Shown: positions 34,407-43,001, counted from the stretch's first letter. The stretch: DNA of 64,000 nucleotides from Lachnospiraceae bacterium (GCA_017461725.1 JAFTXG010000020.1:62001-126000), one strand, 5' to 3'. Numbers and translations are program-made. The notes: generated by a model from the sequence alone, not told the origin.

Positions 34407-34434
34407 TTGTCACAAACAGACAATTTTTTATAAT
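34407..34434 (+). promoter_or_regulatory. Second promoter of the DeoR gene with inverted repeat
   Basis: TTGTCA (34407-34412) and TATAAT (34429-34434), spacer 16. TTGTC...GACAA (34407-34423) forms an inverted repeat over the -35 box, a candidate DeoR operator. Confidence 0.55.
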
Positions 34435-34479
34435 TTAGTTGCCATTTGAGCAAAAATACGCAAAAGAGAGGGAGCAAAC

Positions 34480-35232
34480 ATGTATCAGAACGAGAGAGAA
34501 CAGGAAATCGTCAAAATACTGACCGGCGAGAACTACGCCACGGTCAAGCAACTCAGCGAATGGCTCTACACCAGCGAGTCCAGTGTCCGCCGCGATCTGG
34601 CCGCACTGGAAAAGCGGGGCATTGTAAAGCGCAGCTACGGCGGTGCGGAGCTGACCAAAAACACCTCGCTGATCCTCCCCTTCTCCACCAGAGCTCACCG
34701 AAATGTGTCCGGCAAAAAGATCATGGCCAGAAAGGCGGCTTCTCTGATCCACAAGGGCGATCTGGTCTTTCTTGACCAGTCCTCCAGCAGCTATTATGTG
34801 GCGGCTGAGATCCTCAAGATCCCCAACGTCACCGTAGTGACCAATAATATCGAAATCCTCACCCTGCTCTCCCAGTCGGAGATGCAGGTGATCTCCTCCG
34901 GCGGACATCTGAGCAAGTCCAACCGCAACTGTCTGATCGGCACGGACGCGCAGGCGATCTTCCATACACTTCGGGCCAATATCATGTTCTTCTCCGCAAA
35001 GACCCTTTCCAGAGAAGGCATCATCTACGACTGCGACCGGGAAGAGATCTGCCTGAGAAATGCCATGTTCACCAATGCGGAAAAGAAGGTCTTCCTCTGC
35101 GGTTCCGAAAAGTATGATCAGGTATCCAACTATAAACAGTGCTCCGTGAAGGAGCTGGATCATCTGATCACGGAGACTGCGGACAGGGAATTGTTCAGGG
35201 ATCTGGAGAATTACCGAAAACTGATCCTGTAA
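34480..35232 (+). CDS. DeoR/GlpR family transcriptional regulator
   Basis: 250 residues. N-terminal DeoR helix-turn-helix with TVKQLSEWLYTSESSVRRDL and the RSYGGAEL hallmark, then the DeoRC sugar-phosphate sensor domain (SLIHKGDLVFLDQSSSSYYVA; SSGGHLSKSNRNCLIG). Family members are usually repressors that bind phosphorylated sugars. GAGGGAG precedes ATG 34480. It is divergent from the HAD phosphatase and ends at a terminator, so the HAD gene and itself are the obvious targets. Confidence 0.93.
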   Translation: MYQNEREQEIVKILTGENYATVKQLSEWLYTSESSVRRDLAALEKRGIVKRSYGGAELTKNTSLILPFSTRAHRNVSGKKIMARKAASLIHKGDLVFLDQSSSSYYVAAEILKIPNVTVVTNNIEILTLLSQSEMQVISSGGHLSKSNRNCLIGTDAQAIFHTLRANIMFFSAKTLSREGIIYDCDREEICLRNAMFTNAEKKVFLCGSEKYDQVSNYKQCSVKELDHLITETADRELFRDLENYRKLIL

Positions 35233-35297
35233 TTCCACTCTACACTGGGTTCATCACTTTTCTTTCGTCTGCCGCCGACAATATTTGTTAACCATAA

Positions 35298-35345
35298 CGG
35301 AGCTGTCCCATACTGATTTATCAGTACGAAAACAGCTCCGTTTTT
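35298..35345 (+). terminator. Terminator of the DeoR gene
   Basis: CGGAGCTGT pairs with ACAGCTCCG, with an inner ACTGAT/ATCAGT stem, followed by TTTTTACG. It may also stop the convergent ddh gene. Confidence 0.85.
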
Positions 35346-35380
35346 ACGTGCAGCTATCGATCACAACGCCCTCCGGCAGA

Positions 35381-36367
35381 TTATAACAGATGGGCTCTCA
35401 GTTCATCCCCGCTCATCGGTGACAAATACGCAGGCGCAATATCAAACACGGTTTTGCAGCCGCTCATGCCCTCTCTGTTCATGCGGTACACTGCTCTGGC
35501 GTAAGCCACCAGCACCGAGGAGGTAAACTCCGGGTTGGAATCCAGCTTTAGGCTGTACTCGATCACATGATTATGCTCCAGATTTGCTCCGGTCTTTCCG
35601 GTATGGATCACAAAACCGCCGTGAGGAATGCCGGCGTGATCACGATTCAGCTCCTCCTCACTGATGAAATGTACGGTGGTGTCGTAGTCAGCAAAATAGT
35701 TGGGCATGGTCACGATCTCCCGGCGGATCCGCTCCAGATCTGCGCCCTCCTCCGCCACCACGAAACACTCACGGGTGTGCTTTTGTCTGGTGGTCAGCTC
35801 CGGATTGCTGCCGGAACGAACTGCATTAAGCGCCTCCTCCACGGGAATCGTGTACTGTCTCGCATCCCTCACGCCCTCGATCCGGCGGATGGCATCGGAA
35901 TGTCCCTGGCTAACACCCTTTCCCCAGAAGGTATAACTGCTGCCCTGGGGAAGGATCGCTCCTGCGATCATCCGGTTCAGTGAAAACATACCGGGATCCC
36001 AGCCCACAGAGATGGCAGCCACCTTACCGCTCTCTCTCGCCGCCGCATCCACAGCCGCAAAATGCTCCGGAATCTTAGCGTGGGTGTCAAAACTGTCCAC
36101 CACATTATAAAACTTCGCATAATGAGGGGTCTGCTTCGGCAGATCGGTGGCACTTCCGCCACAGATGATCATCACATCGATCTGATCCTGCATCTTTTCA
36201 GCCTCACTGACCGGCAGAACCTTCGCTCCCGCCGTCAAAATCCTTACACGCTCCGGATCTCTGCGGGTGAACACCGCCGCCAGCTCCATATCCGGTGTAT
36301 GCTTGATGGCACACTCTACCCCTCTGCCCAAATTTCCATATCCCAAAATACCAACGCGAATACTCAT
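35381..36367 (-). CDS. ddh: meso-Diaminopimelate dehydrogenase
   Basis: 328-residue NADPH enzyme that forms meso-diaminopimelate in one step from tetrahydrodipicolinate and ammonia. It shows the N-terminal Rossmann loop VGILGYGNLGRGVE, VDSFDTHAKIPEH, SVGWDPGMFSLNR and FWGKGVSQGHSDAIRRI, all typical of Ddh. AAAGGAG lies before the ATG. It is a single gene, and in this organism it provides a short route to the peptidoglycan cross-link amino acid and lysine. Confidence 0.96.
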   Translation of the reverse strand: MSIRVGILGYGNLGRGVECAIKHTPDMELAAVFTRRDPERVRILTAGAKVLPVSEAEKMQDQIDVMIICGGSATDLPKQTPHYAKFYNVVDSFDTHAKIPEHFAAVDAAARESGKVAAISVGWDPGMFSLNRMIAGAILPQGSSYTFWGKGVSQGHSDAIRRIEGVRDARQYTIPVEEALNAVRSGSNPELTTRQKHTRECFVVAEEGADLERIRREIVTMPNYFADYDTTVHFISEEELNRDHAGIPHGGFVIHTGKTGANLEHNHVIEYSLKLDSNPEFTSSVLVAYARAVYRMNREGMSGCKTVFDIAPAYLSPMSGDELRAHLL

Positions 36368-36437
36368 GATGTCTCTCCTTTTGTCGGGTATTTACTTTCT
36401 TGCTGTCCGCTTTCCAATTTACGGATTTTCGGAGAAT

Positions 36438-36443
36438 ATTATA
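36438..36443 (-). promoter_or_regulatory. Possible -10 box of ddh
   Basis: Consensus TATAAT on the minus strand, 70 bases before ddh. The region 17 bases further up (TTCCCT) is a poor -35 box. Confidence 0.4.
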
Positions 36444-36477
36444 ACGGTATTTTTCGAAATAGGGAAGTACTTTTTTA

Positions 36478-36852
36478 CTATTTCATCAATTCCTCGGTCA
36501 GTCGCAGGATCTCCGGTGCCACACGCTCACGCTCTTTTTTCGTGATATGGATATACACGGGATAGGCAAGCGCCGTCACTCCCATACCGATGATTCCGAT
36601 CACGATTCCCGGAAAGAATAATACGCCTGCCCAGACCATGGCACAGGACATCCCCAGTCCCAGAATCAGCGCACCGATGGTTCCCACGATGATTGATACC
36701 GATGTTCCCTTCCGGGTGACGCTCTGGTCCAGCCTGCGAAGCTGCTCCATTTTGTCCAATTCCTTCGGCATATATTTCTGTCGGATCTTTTTGATCTCCT
36801 CCTGTTCTCCTGCGGAATAGGTGTAATTAAATGTATCGCTATTTTTCTCCAT
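36478..36852 (-). CDS. Small two-helix membrane protein of the sensor-kinase operon
   Basis: 124 residues. The N-terminal ~50 are polar and helical (EEIKKIRQKYMPKELDKMEQ), followed by two membrane helices (about 52-72 and 77-100) and a charged C-terminal tail starting ITKKERERVAPEI. Proteins of this look are sometimes labelled dihydropteridine reductase, but nothing here supports an enzyme. It is the last gene of a four-gene run (response regulator, kinase, two membrane proteins) and starts 8 bases after its neighbour. Confidence 0.75.
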   Translation of the reverse strand: MEKNSDTFNYTYSAGEQEEIKKIRQKYMPKELDKMEQLRRLDQSVTRKGTSVSIIVGTIGALILGLGMSCAMVWAGVLFFPGIVIGIIGMGVTALAYPVYIHITKKERERVAPEILRLTEELMK

Positions 36853-36860
36853 TTTCTCTC

Positions 36861-37763
36861 TTATCTCCCTGTATTCCCTATCTTATCTTTTTTGATTTCC
36901 TGATTTGCCCGAATGATCATATATAAAGCCATACCGATCACCACCGCGCTGACTCCTGCACCGGTAGATGCGATCATGATCCGGTGAAACTCCGCCGGAT
37001 TATCCGCACCGAACTGGGAAAGCATGGCCGTCTCCAATGCCAGCATAGAAACCAGTGCAGAGGCCAGATTGATAATCTTTGCCGTGGACATGACCGGACT
37101 GTTATACTTCCGGTAGCGTATCACGTCCGCGATGGCCGATCCGGTCGCATAGAAGGTATACATCGCCACCACATAGATCAGCATGCCTGGATAATCATAC
37201 CCCCGGTTCTGATACATGATCATCATGACCGCTCCGGTCAGCACAAAATTGAGTGACAGAAGGATCCACGCGCAGACACGTGACCACTTCAGCTCATCGA
37301 TCCGTTTCTGGCCCAGTTCATTGCGCCCCACATAGCGAAGAAGCAGAAACCGCATCAGCGCCAGAATCGCATAATAGACCGCAAAAATGATAAACCAGGC
37401 GGTCTTATACCACATTCCCATGAAAAACTTGACTGCCGCGAACAACAGATTAATCGCCAGTGATCGATACAGTGACACGTGGGTCTTAAACTTTATGTCG
37501 GTCATGTAGCGATTGCCCAGTTTGCTGTCGTAGACTGTCTGTCTGATTTTCCGGTAACATCCCGGAAACACCTCCACACAGGCAATGCAGAATATGATCA
37601 GCGAATAAAATGACAGCACATAGACCGCATAAGCCACCGGTGAAGTATCCAATCCCTTTAGAAAGACCACGGTCAACGCCACAGCACAGAATATGGTCAA
37701 AAGGATCGTGACCCAGGCCGGCGGGAAAAGCAGCTTTTTCCCCATTGCTTTCCAGTCTCTCAT
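36861..37763 (-). CDS. 300-residue polytopic membrane protein, function unknown
   Basis: About eight membrane helices spread over the whole length, with a basic loop after helix 2 (RKIRQTVYDSKLGNRY) and another after helix 4 (RYVGRNELGQKRIDELK). I do not recognise a named transporter family. It starts with CAGGAGG just ahead, one base after the kinase stop, so it is co-transcribed with the two-component system. It may be the sensor's partner or a target such as a resistance or transport protein. It ends in a polar tail, IKKDKIGNTGR. Confidence 0.75.
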   Translation of the reverse strand: MRDWKAMGKKLLFPPAWVTILLTIFCAVALTVVFLKGLDTSPVAYAVYVLSFYSLIIFCIACVEVFPGCYRKIRQTVYDSKLGNRYMTDIKFKTHVSLYRSLAINLLFAAVKFFMGMWYKTAWFIIFAVYYAILALMRFLLLRYVGRNELGQKRIDELKWSRVCAWILLSLNFVLTGAVMMIMYQNRGYDYPGMLIYVVAMYTFYATGSAIADVIRYRKYNSPVMSTAKIINLASALVSMLALETAMLSQFGADNPAEFHRIMIASTGAGVSAVVIGMALYMIIRANQEIKKDKIGNTGR

Positions 37764-37764
37764 C

Positions 37765-38847
37765 CTATGCCCTCCTGATTTTCACGGTGAAGGTACTCCC
37801 TGAGCCATAGACACTCTCCACACTGATCTCCCCACGCATGATATCAACCACGCGCTTGACCAGTGCAAGGCCCAGTCCATTGCCCCGAGTGGAATGGGAA
37901 GTGTCTCCCTGATAGAACTTCTCAAAAATGTGTGCTCCCACTTCCGGTTTAATCCCACAGCCGGTATCGGAGACCTTTACTATCGCATAATTCTCATCCG
38001 CAGTCAGTGTCAATGCAACTTTACCACCGTCCCCGGTAAACTTAAACGCGTTGGAGAGCAGATTGTTCCACACCAGAGACAGCAGTTCAGTGTCCGCGTT
38101 CACCGTCACATTTTCGGCAATTTCGGTTTCAATGTCTATATTTCTCTTCTCCCACTCGTGTTCAAACTGCAGCAGACATTCACAGAGCTGTTCACCCAGA
38201 TCATATTCCGCTACCGAAGGGAAAATCTGCTGATTTTCCAGTTTATTGAGCTTCAGGATGTTCGTCACCAAACTGGCGAGCCGTCTGGAAGCATCAGTGA
38301 TGGACTTGGCATATTCCAACCTCTGTTCCTCGGAAAGCCCCGGTTTCTGGAGCATGGTTCCGTAATTCTGAATCACTGCCAGAGGTGTTTTCAGCTCATG
38401 GGACACATTTGCAATGAAGTCCGTACGCAGCGTCTCCGTACTCGACAATTCCTCTGTCATTCGGTTAAAGCAGTCAATGATCGCATTGAATCCATCCATG
38501 CCGCCGGCACTTTTAAATGGCTTGATCCGGGTTGAAAAATCACCCTGCATGATTTTCTCGGCAGCGTCAGTGATTCGTTTGACCGGCCGGTCCACCATCA
38601 GTTTCCGCCGCACCCAGTCAATGTGCGCAAACAAAACACTGATCAGCAGCGTATTTCCCAAGGTAAGCTTCGCCGCTTTCTGGACATCCATCTCCGTCAG
38701 CGTGATCCCCATCTCTGCCGACATATTGGTAACAAACAGCAGCATACAGCAGGTGACCACAAAAGCAACCATGGAAAAAAACAGAATAAAATTACGCAAT
38801 GATTTTAAAAAGCTCTGCCATTTTGCGTCACGGTCCTTCCATTTCAT
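37765..38847 (-). CDS. Sensor histidine kinase
   Basis: 360 residues. Two membrane helices (about 18-40 and 60-78) enclose only ~20 outside residues, followed by HAMP (about 80-135, DRPVKRITDAAEKIMQGDF), the HisKA domain with phospho-accepting H150 in FIANVSHELKTPLAVI, and an ATPase domain with NLLSNAFKFT, VSDTGCGI and GNGLGLALVKRVV. The small outside loop suggests it senses within the membrane or through the co-encoded membrane proteins (inference). It overlaps the response regulator stop by 4 bases. Confidence 0.94.
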   Translation of the reverse strand: MKWKDRDAKWQSFLKSLRNFILFFSMVAFVVTCCMLLFVTNMSAEMGITLTEMDVQKAAKLTLGNTLLISVLFAHIDWVRRKLMVDRPVKRITDAAEKIMQGDFSTRIKPFKSAGGMDGFNAIIDCFNRMTEELSSTETLRTDFIANVSHELKTPLAVIQNYGTMLQKPGLSEEQRLEYAKSITDASRRLASLVTNILKLNKLENQQIFPSVAEYDLGEQLCECLLQFEHEWEKRNIDIETEIAENVTVNADTELLSLVWNNLLSNAFKFTGDGGKVALTLTADENYAIVKVSDTGCGIKPEVGAHIFEKFYQGDTSHSTRGNGLGLALVKRVVDIMRGEISVESVYGSGSTFTVKIRRA

Positions 38848-39515
38848 TTCAACACCGCCTTATACCCAAGTCCATGTACGGTGACGATCTCAAAATCATC
38901 ACAGTCGGACAGCTTTCCCCGCAGCTTGGTCATGTACACATCCACTGTCCGGGGACCGGAGGGCGTGTCCGCATCCCAGAACTCATCCATCAGCTGAGAG
39001 CGGGTAAACGTCTTCTTCGGATAGGACAACAGCTTATATAACAGGTTGAATTCTCTCATGGTCAGCGAGATCTCTTCGCCGTTCAGATAAGCAGTGTGCT
39101 CATCCGCATCCATTACAAAGCTGCCCACGGTGATCCTGCGGCTGGAAGCAATCTTTGCGCGACGAAGGAGCGCTCCGATCCGAAGAAACAGCTCATCCAG
39201 ATCAATGGGCTTTACCATATAATCGTCCACGCCAACCCGGTAACCCCTCTGCTTGGAGGCGAAATCATCCCTCGCTGTCATAAACAGGATCGGAATATCC
39301 TCATTGATACTGCGGACAGACTTTGCAAACTCAAAGCCGTCGATATCCGGCATCATAATATCAGACACGATCAGATCAAATACCTCGTCATTCATGGCAT
39401 CGTAGGCATCTGCCGCGTTCAGGCATCCGGTAGCCTGATATCCGCTGTGATTCAAAAACGAACAAACGGTTCGATTCAGTTCCCTCTCATCTTCCACCAC
39501 TAATATTTTAAACAT
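38844..39515 (-). CDS. OmpR-family response regulator
   Basis: 223 residues: a receiver domain with phosphorylation site D52 in LIVSDIMMPDIDG and the conserved Lys in VDDYMVKPID, then an OmpR/PhoB winged helix ending TVHGLGYKAVLK. ATG 39515 follows GGAGGAG; an in-frame start at 39599 adds unrelated residues. It heads the operon with the kinase and two membrane proteins, its probable targets. Confidence 0.94.
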   Translation of the reverse strand: MFKILVVEDERELNRTVCSFLNHSGYQATGCLNAADAYDAMNDEVFDLIVSDIMMPDIDGFEFAKSVRSINEDIPILFMTARDDFASKQRGYRVGVDDYMVKPIDLDELFLRIGALLRRAKIASSRRITVGSFVMDADEHTAYLNGEEISLTMREFNLLYKLLSYPKKTFTRSQLMDEFWDADTPSGPRTVDVYMTKLRGKLSDCDDFEIVTVHGLGYKAVLK

Positions 39516-39585
39516 AGCTGCTCCTCCTGACTTTACCGTCGGTGTACAAGGGTATACGTGCCCTGATCGCCCACGATATGAACAG

Positions 39586-39594
39586 AGTATAACA
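39586..39594 (-). promoter_or_regulatory. Possible extended -10 promoter of the two-component operon
   Basis: TGTTATACT on the minus strand, an extended -10 (TGn plus TATACT), about 70 bases before the response regulator. No clear -35 box. Confidence 0.4.
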
Positions 39595-39669
39595 TGCAAT
39601 TGTTAACGAAATGTTTGCGTTTTTGTGATTTCGATAAATATTTTCTGTTTATGAAAATAAAGTTTGCAA

Positions 39670-39703
39670 AAACCGCCGGAAACTGGTCAGCTTCCGGCGG
39701 TTT
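39670..39703 (-). terminator. Terminator of the mannoside/isomerase operon
   Basis: AAACCGCCGGAA pairs with TTCCGGCGGTTT over 12 bp with a 10-base loop; on the minus strand TTTTTGC follows. It lies 51 bases after the isomerase stop. Confidence 0.88.
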
Positions 39704-39754
39704 AGCCTCAATAATAAACTATATTTTTCTTAGACTTAGAAATCCTGTGAATAA

Positions 39755-40435
39755 TCAATCCTTCGCCGCCGGATACTCGTTGCACAGCAGGCGGTAAGGC
39801 GCCTCGTCCTCCTCAATGGTCGGGAATCTGCCCACCGGAGGATTGAAACGGTTGTCGGTGTTGTCGTCGTTGCACATGGACACCTCGCCGATCAGCACAT
39901 CGCCGGTTCCGGGCTTCACGTCGAAATCGTGGTACTGATGGGGCCAAAGGGTGATGCTCTCGCCGGGCTTCAGCTCCACGCCGGTGCCTGCGGGAACATA
40001 GTAGGATCTGCCATCCATATTGACAAGCACATCGGTATCGCCCAGCTCACCATTGTCATCATTATACACATGGATGATCAGGGTACCGCCGCCGCGGTTG
40101 ATAATGTCCTCGGACTTGATCCAGTGGAAATGCATGGGGGAGTGCTGGCCCTCCTTCAGCATCAGCAGCTTCTCCGCATAGACCTTCTTATACTTGGGAT
40201 TGTGCTGGTTTCCATTTCTCAGGGTGATCAGCGCAAAACCAACCTTCTCAAAATCGCCCAGACCGTAGTCGGTGATATCCCAGCCCAACATATTGTCGCG
40301 GATCTCATCGTACTCGTGGCCCTTTTCCTCCCACTCCTCGGGAGTCCAGTTGCAGAAAGGCGGCAGGTTAAAACCGTTTGCCTTTGCCAGTGCTTCCATT
40401 TCCTTAATATATTTGTTTACTTCTGAACGCTTCAT
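39755..40435 (-). CDS. D-lyxose (D-mannose) isomerase, cupin family
   Basis: 226 residues of the D-lyxose ketol-isomerase family. The cupin metal site is visible as H102-x-H104-x4-E109 in SPMHFHWIKSED, with a later His in WPHQYHDFD. Known relatives isomerise D-lyxose to D-xylulose and also D-mannose to D-fructose. It is the last gene of the run containing a beta-mannosidase and a fructokinase, so mannose-to-fructose conversion is the likely role here (inference). GAGG precedes the ATG and a strong terminator follows. Confidence 0.9.
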   Translation of the reverse strand: MKRSEVNKYIKEMEALAKANGFNLPPFCNWTPEEWEEKGHEYDEIRDNMLGWDITDYGLGDFEKVGFALITLRNGNQHNPKYKKVYAEKLLMLKEGQHSPMHFHWIKSEDIINRGGGTLIIHVYNDDNGELGDTDVLVNMDGRSYYVPAGTGVELKPGESITLWPHQYHDFDVKPGTGDVLIGEVSMCNDDNTDNRFNPPVGRFPTIEEDEAPYRLLCNEYPAAKD

Positions 40436-40504
40436 AATATTTAACCTCGCTTATTTTATTTTTGTCAATAAATCCGATCAACGGTTAATTAAACTGCCCC
40501 TCTG

Positions 40505-41284
40505 TCAATCGACTATCTCTATCTTCATATGCAGCCCGTAATGATCGGACGGATATTTGCCGTCAACCAAATCGTCCATTATTTTCTGACTGACCGGTCT
40601 GATATTCTCACTGATAAAACAATAATCAATATGACTTTCGTGCATTTCCGGATGATATCCGTGATAGGTAGTGCGCAGATCGTTGACGGTAGCCGCGTTG
40701 ACATCCACAAAATTTTCCGTCATGGCTGCGTACCCTCTGCTCTGCGGTGTCATATTGAAATCGCCCACCACAATCGTTGGGTACGAAGATATTTTTTTGC
40801 GGTATTCATTGATCAGCTTCGCGCTGGCAATCTGACCCTTATCTCCAAAACCAAAATGGGTATTCATAAACGTGAATACGGTTCCGGTCTCCTTATGCTT
40901 CAAGACCACATACTCGCACATGCGGTAGCAATTATACCGTTCATCCCACCCGCGGGATTCCACCTCCGGTGTATCGGACAGCCAGAAATATCCCTTCGTC
41001 AGGCAATCAAATTTATCCTTTTTCCACAAAATCGGTGCAGATTCAAGCTCTGACTCTGCCCGATACTGATTAAAGATTTCATATTCTGTCCCATAATACT
41101 CAGCGATAGGAGCCTCCCATTTAGGGGTATATTCCTGAAATCCGATCAGATCCGCATCATATAATGATGTGACCGCGCTCAGTCTCGGCGCACGCTCCGC
41201 GATGGAATTGCCGTCGCGGTCATCGCAACATCTTATATTGAAGCTGATGATATTTAGTTCCAGGTAAGTTTCTTTTTTGCACAT
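40505..41284 (-). CDS. Endonuclease/exonuclease/phosphatase (EEP) family protein
   Basis: 259 residues with all EEP-fold motifs: ISFNIRCCDDRDGNS, IGFQEYTPKW with the catalytic Glu, NTHFGFGDKG, VVGDFNMTP, and SDHYGLHMKIE at the end with the catalytic His. The length and absence of a signal peptide fit small cytosolic phosphodiesterases or sugar-phosphate-type phosphatases. Its place inside a sugar operon makes a sugar phosphate or nucleotide-sugar substrate more likely than DNA, but this is inference. GGGAGAT lies before the ATG. Confidence 0.9.
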   Translation of the reverse strand: MCKKETYLELNIISFNIRCCDDRDGNSIAERAPRLSAVTSLYDADLIGFQEYTPKWEAPIAEYYGTEYEIFNQYRAESELESAPILWKKDKFDCLTKGYFWLSDTPEVESRGWDERYNCYRMCEYVVLKHKETGTVFTFMNTHFGFGDKGQIASAKLINEYRKKISSYPTIVVGDFNMTPQSRGYAAMTENFVDVNAATVNDLRTTYHGYHPEMHESHIDYCFISENIRPVSQKIMDDLVDGKYPSDHYGLHMKIEIVD

Positions 41285-41332
41285 TTTAATATCTCCCGCT
41301 CAATGTTTTTGCCCGGTCTTTATCGGAGTATC

Positions 41333-42289
41333 TTATCGGCATTCTCTTCGCGCCTTGATCTCCTCCGGACTGGGCATCGCCGGGATCGCTCCCCGCTTTT
41401 CCACGCAGAGACTGGCAACCGCATTGCCGAAGTCCGCAAACTCCGCCGCCTCCGTGAGAGTTATCTCCTGAGGCTGCTTTCCGCACTCCAACAGCTGATT
41501 TAAAAAGCCTCCCCAGAAGGAGTCCCCTGCACCGGTAGTGTCCACCATCTTCGCTCTGTAGCCCGGCACCTTCATACTTCCTTCTTTTGTGCAGATCAGT
41601 GCGCCGTCAGCGCCAAGTGTGACCGCAACGATTGAAATGCCTTTCTCCAGCAGGATCTTCGCAGCAGCTTCCGGCTCGACCACGCCGGTCAGCAGCTCCG
41701 TCTCCTCGTCGGAAAGCTTCATCACATCCACATAGGTCAGGACAGAGCGCATTCCCTCAATGGCCGCATCCCTGCTGTCCCACAGTGGAGCGCGGTAGTT
41801 GGGATCATAGGAAATCACACAACCGTTTTCCTTCGCAATCTCCAGCGCCTTAAAGGTAGCACTTCTGGCAGGCTCCGCCGTCAGGGACAGAGATCCGATG
41901 TGGAAAACACGGCTATTCCTGATCATATCCTCCTTCAGTTCCTCCGCCGTCAGACAAGTGTCCGCGCCGGGCTTTCTTGCAAAGGAAAAGCTGCGCTCGC
42001 CGGTCTCCGACAACGCCACAAAGGCCAGCGTGGTGAATACGCTGTCGTCCTCCACCAGACCGTCCGTGCAGATGTCATTATCCTGAAGCACTGATTTCAA
42101 AAAGGCTCCATGCATGTCCTTTCCGATTTTCCCGATAAAGGCAGTCTTTTTTCCACACTTGCTCAGGGCGGTCAGCACATTGGCCGGCGCTCCTCCCGGA
42201 TTTTGTTCAAAGAGACGCTGCCCGGCTGCGGACATACCGCAGGGGGTAAAATCGATCAAAATTTCCCCTAATGCTGTAACATCAAACAT
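41333..42289 (-). CDS. PfkB family carbohydrate kinase, probable fructokinase
   Basis: 318 residues with the fructokinase-type opening VTALGEILIDFTPCGMS, the NPGGAPANVLTAL sugar-binding loop, and the catalytic DTTGAGDSFWGGF motif near the C-terminus. It most resembles bacterial fructokinases of the ScrK type rather than KDG kinases. In this run it would phosphorylate fructose made from mannose by the isomerase. GGAGG precedes the ATG. Gap to the SGNH gene is 14 bases. Confidence 0.9.
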   Translation of the reverse strand: MFDVTALGEILIDFTPCGMSAAGQRLFEQNPGGAPANVLTALSKCGKKTAFIGKIGKDMHGAFLKSVLQDNDICTDGLVEDDSVFTTLAFVALSETGERSFSFARKPGADTCLTAEELKEDMIRNSRVFHIGSLSLTAEPARSATFKALEIAKENGCVISYDPNYRAPLWDSRDAAIEGMRSVLTYVDVMKLSDEETELLTGVVEPEAAAKILLEKGISIVAVTLGADGALICTKEGSMKVPGYRAKMVDTTGAGDSFWGGFLNQLLECGKQPQEITLTEAAEFADFGNAVASLCVEKRGAIPAMPSPEEIKARRECR

Positions 42290-42303
42290 ATCTTTCCTCC
42301 TAA

Positions 42304-42924
42304 TTAAAGCTGCTTAAACGCCTTTATCCATTCCCGCTTGATCAGCTCATGGCCTGCGGTCGTCGGATGAACGCCGTCTCTCAACCAGTAGCTTTCCGGT
42401 GCTGATTTTACGGCCTCGTCAAATTTATCCTGAAGGGTGATAAACGGCAGACTGTAGCTTTTTGCGATTTTCTTCGCCATTTCAGCTCTCTTATATACTT
42501 CCGCGCTGAAATCCTCCCAAACAGCCTCTGTCGCTGTTCCTCTCAGCACAAAAGGCTCAAGGATCATGATTTTCACCTCCGGAAGAGCCTCTCTGATCTC
42601 CTCAATCAGCATGGAATACACCTTGAAGTATTTGTCTGCGTCCACTCCGTTCTGAAAATCAAATTCATGCCACACATCATTCACACCGATCAGGATGCTC
42701 ATCACGTCCGGCTTCAGATTGATGATATCCTTCTTGATCCGCGCATACACATCCACCACGCGGTTTCCGCTGATTCCACGGTTATACATCACATACTGAT
42801 TGGGAAATTCATATCCGATCTCCGCCTTTACCAGCGTGGGATAACCGATTCCGGTATTTGCATCGTTTTCTCTGGAACGTCCCGCATCGGTGATGGAATC
42901 ACCCTGAAATAAAATTGTTTTCAT
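42304..42924 (-). CDS. SGNH/GDSL hydrolase, probable sugar O-acetyl esterase
   Basis: 206 residues with block I FQGDSITDAGR (nucleophile S10), block II RGISGNRVVD, block III IGVNDVWHEF and block V DGVHPTTAGH. No signal peptide. In this context it could remove acetyl groups from imported manno-oligosaccharides (inference). GGGAGAT lies ahead of the ATG. It follows the beta-mannosidase after a 105-base gap containing degenerate 15-bp repeats. Confidence 0.9.
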   Translation of the reverse strand: MKTILFQGDSITDAGRSRENDANTGIGYPTLVKAEIGYEFPNQYVMYNRGISGNRVVDVYARIKKDIINLKPDVMSILIGVNDVWHEFDFQNGVDADKYFKVYSMLIEEIREALPEVKIMILEPFVLRGTATEAVWEDFSAEVYKRAEMAKKIAKSYSLPFITLQDKFDEAVKSAPESYWLRDGVHPTTAGHELIKREWIKAFKQL

Positions 42925-42939
42925 ATTGTTTAATCTCCC

Positions 42940-43001
42940 TTCGTCTGACCTGTCTGTTCAGTCTGAGTTGATTCGGTCTGATCTGATTCTGACTGACTTC
43001 A
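42940..43001. repeat. Degenerate 15-bp tandem repeat, four units
   Basis: Units start at about 42940 (17 bases), 42957, 42972 and 42987, with consensus TTCRGTCTGAYTTGA. Period 15 is exact for the last three. It fills the gap between the beta-mannosidase and SGNH genes and has no long open frame, so it looks non-coding. Confidence 0.5.

Noticed and set aside
34435..35238. 267-codon minus-strand frame opposite the DeoR gene
   Set aside because: The plus-strand gene has clear DeoR motifs and a ribosome site; the antisense frame has neither.
36478..36852. Label of dihydropteridine reductase for the 124-residue membrane protein
   Set aside because: No nucleotide- or pterin-binding motif; it is two membrane helices with polar ends.
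41333..42289. PfkB kinase considered as 2-keto-3-deoxygluconate kinase for the uronate pathway
   Set aside because: The N-terminal EILIDFTPCG and NPGGAPANV motifs are fructokinase-like, and the gene belongs to the mannoside run.
42940..43001. Tandem repeats considered as a CRISPR remnant
   Set aside because: Units are 15 bases with no spacers between them and no cas genes in the window.
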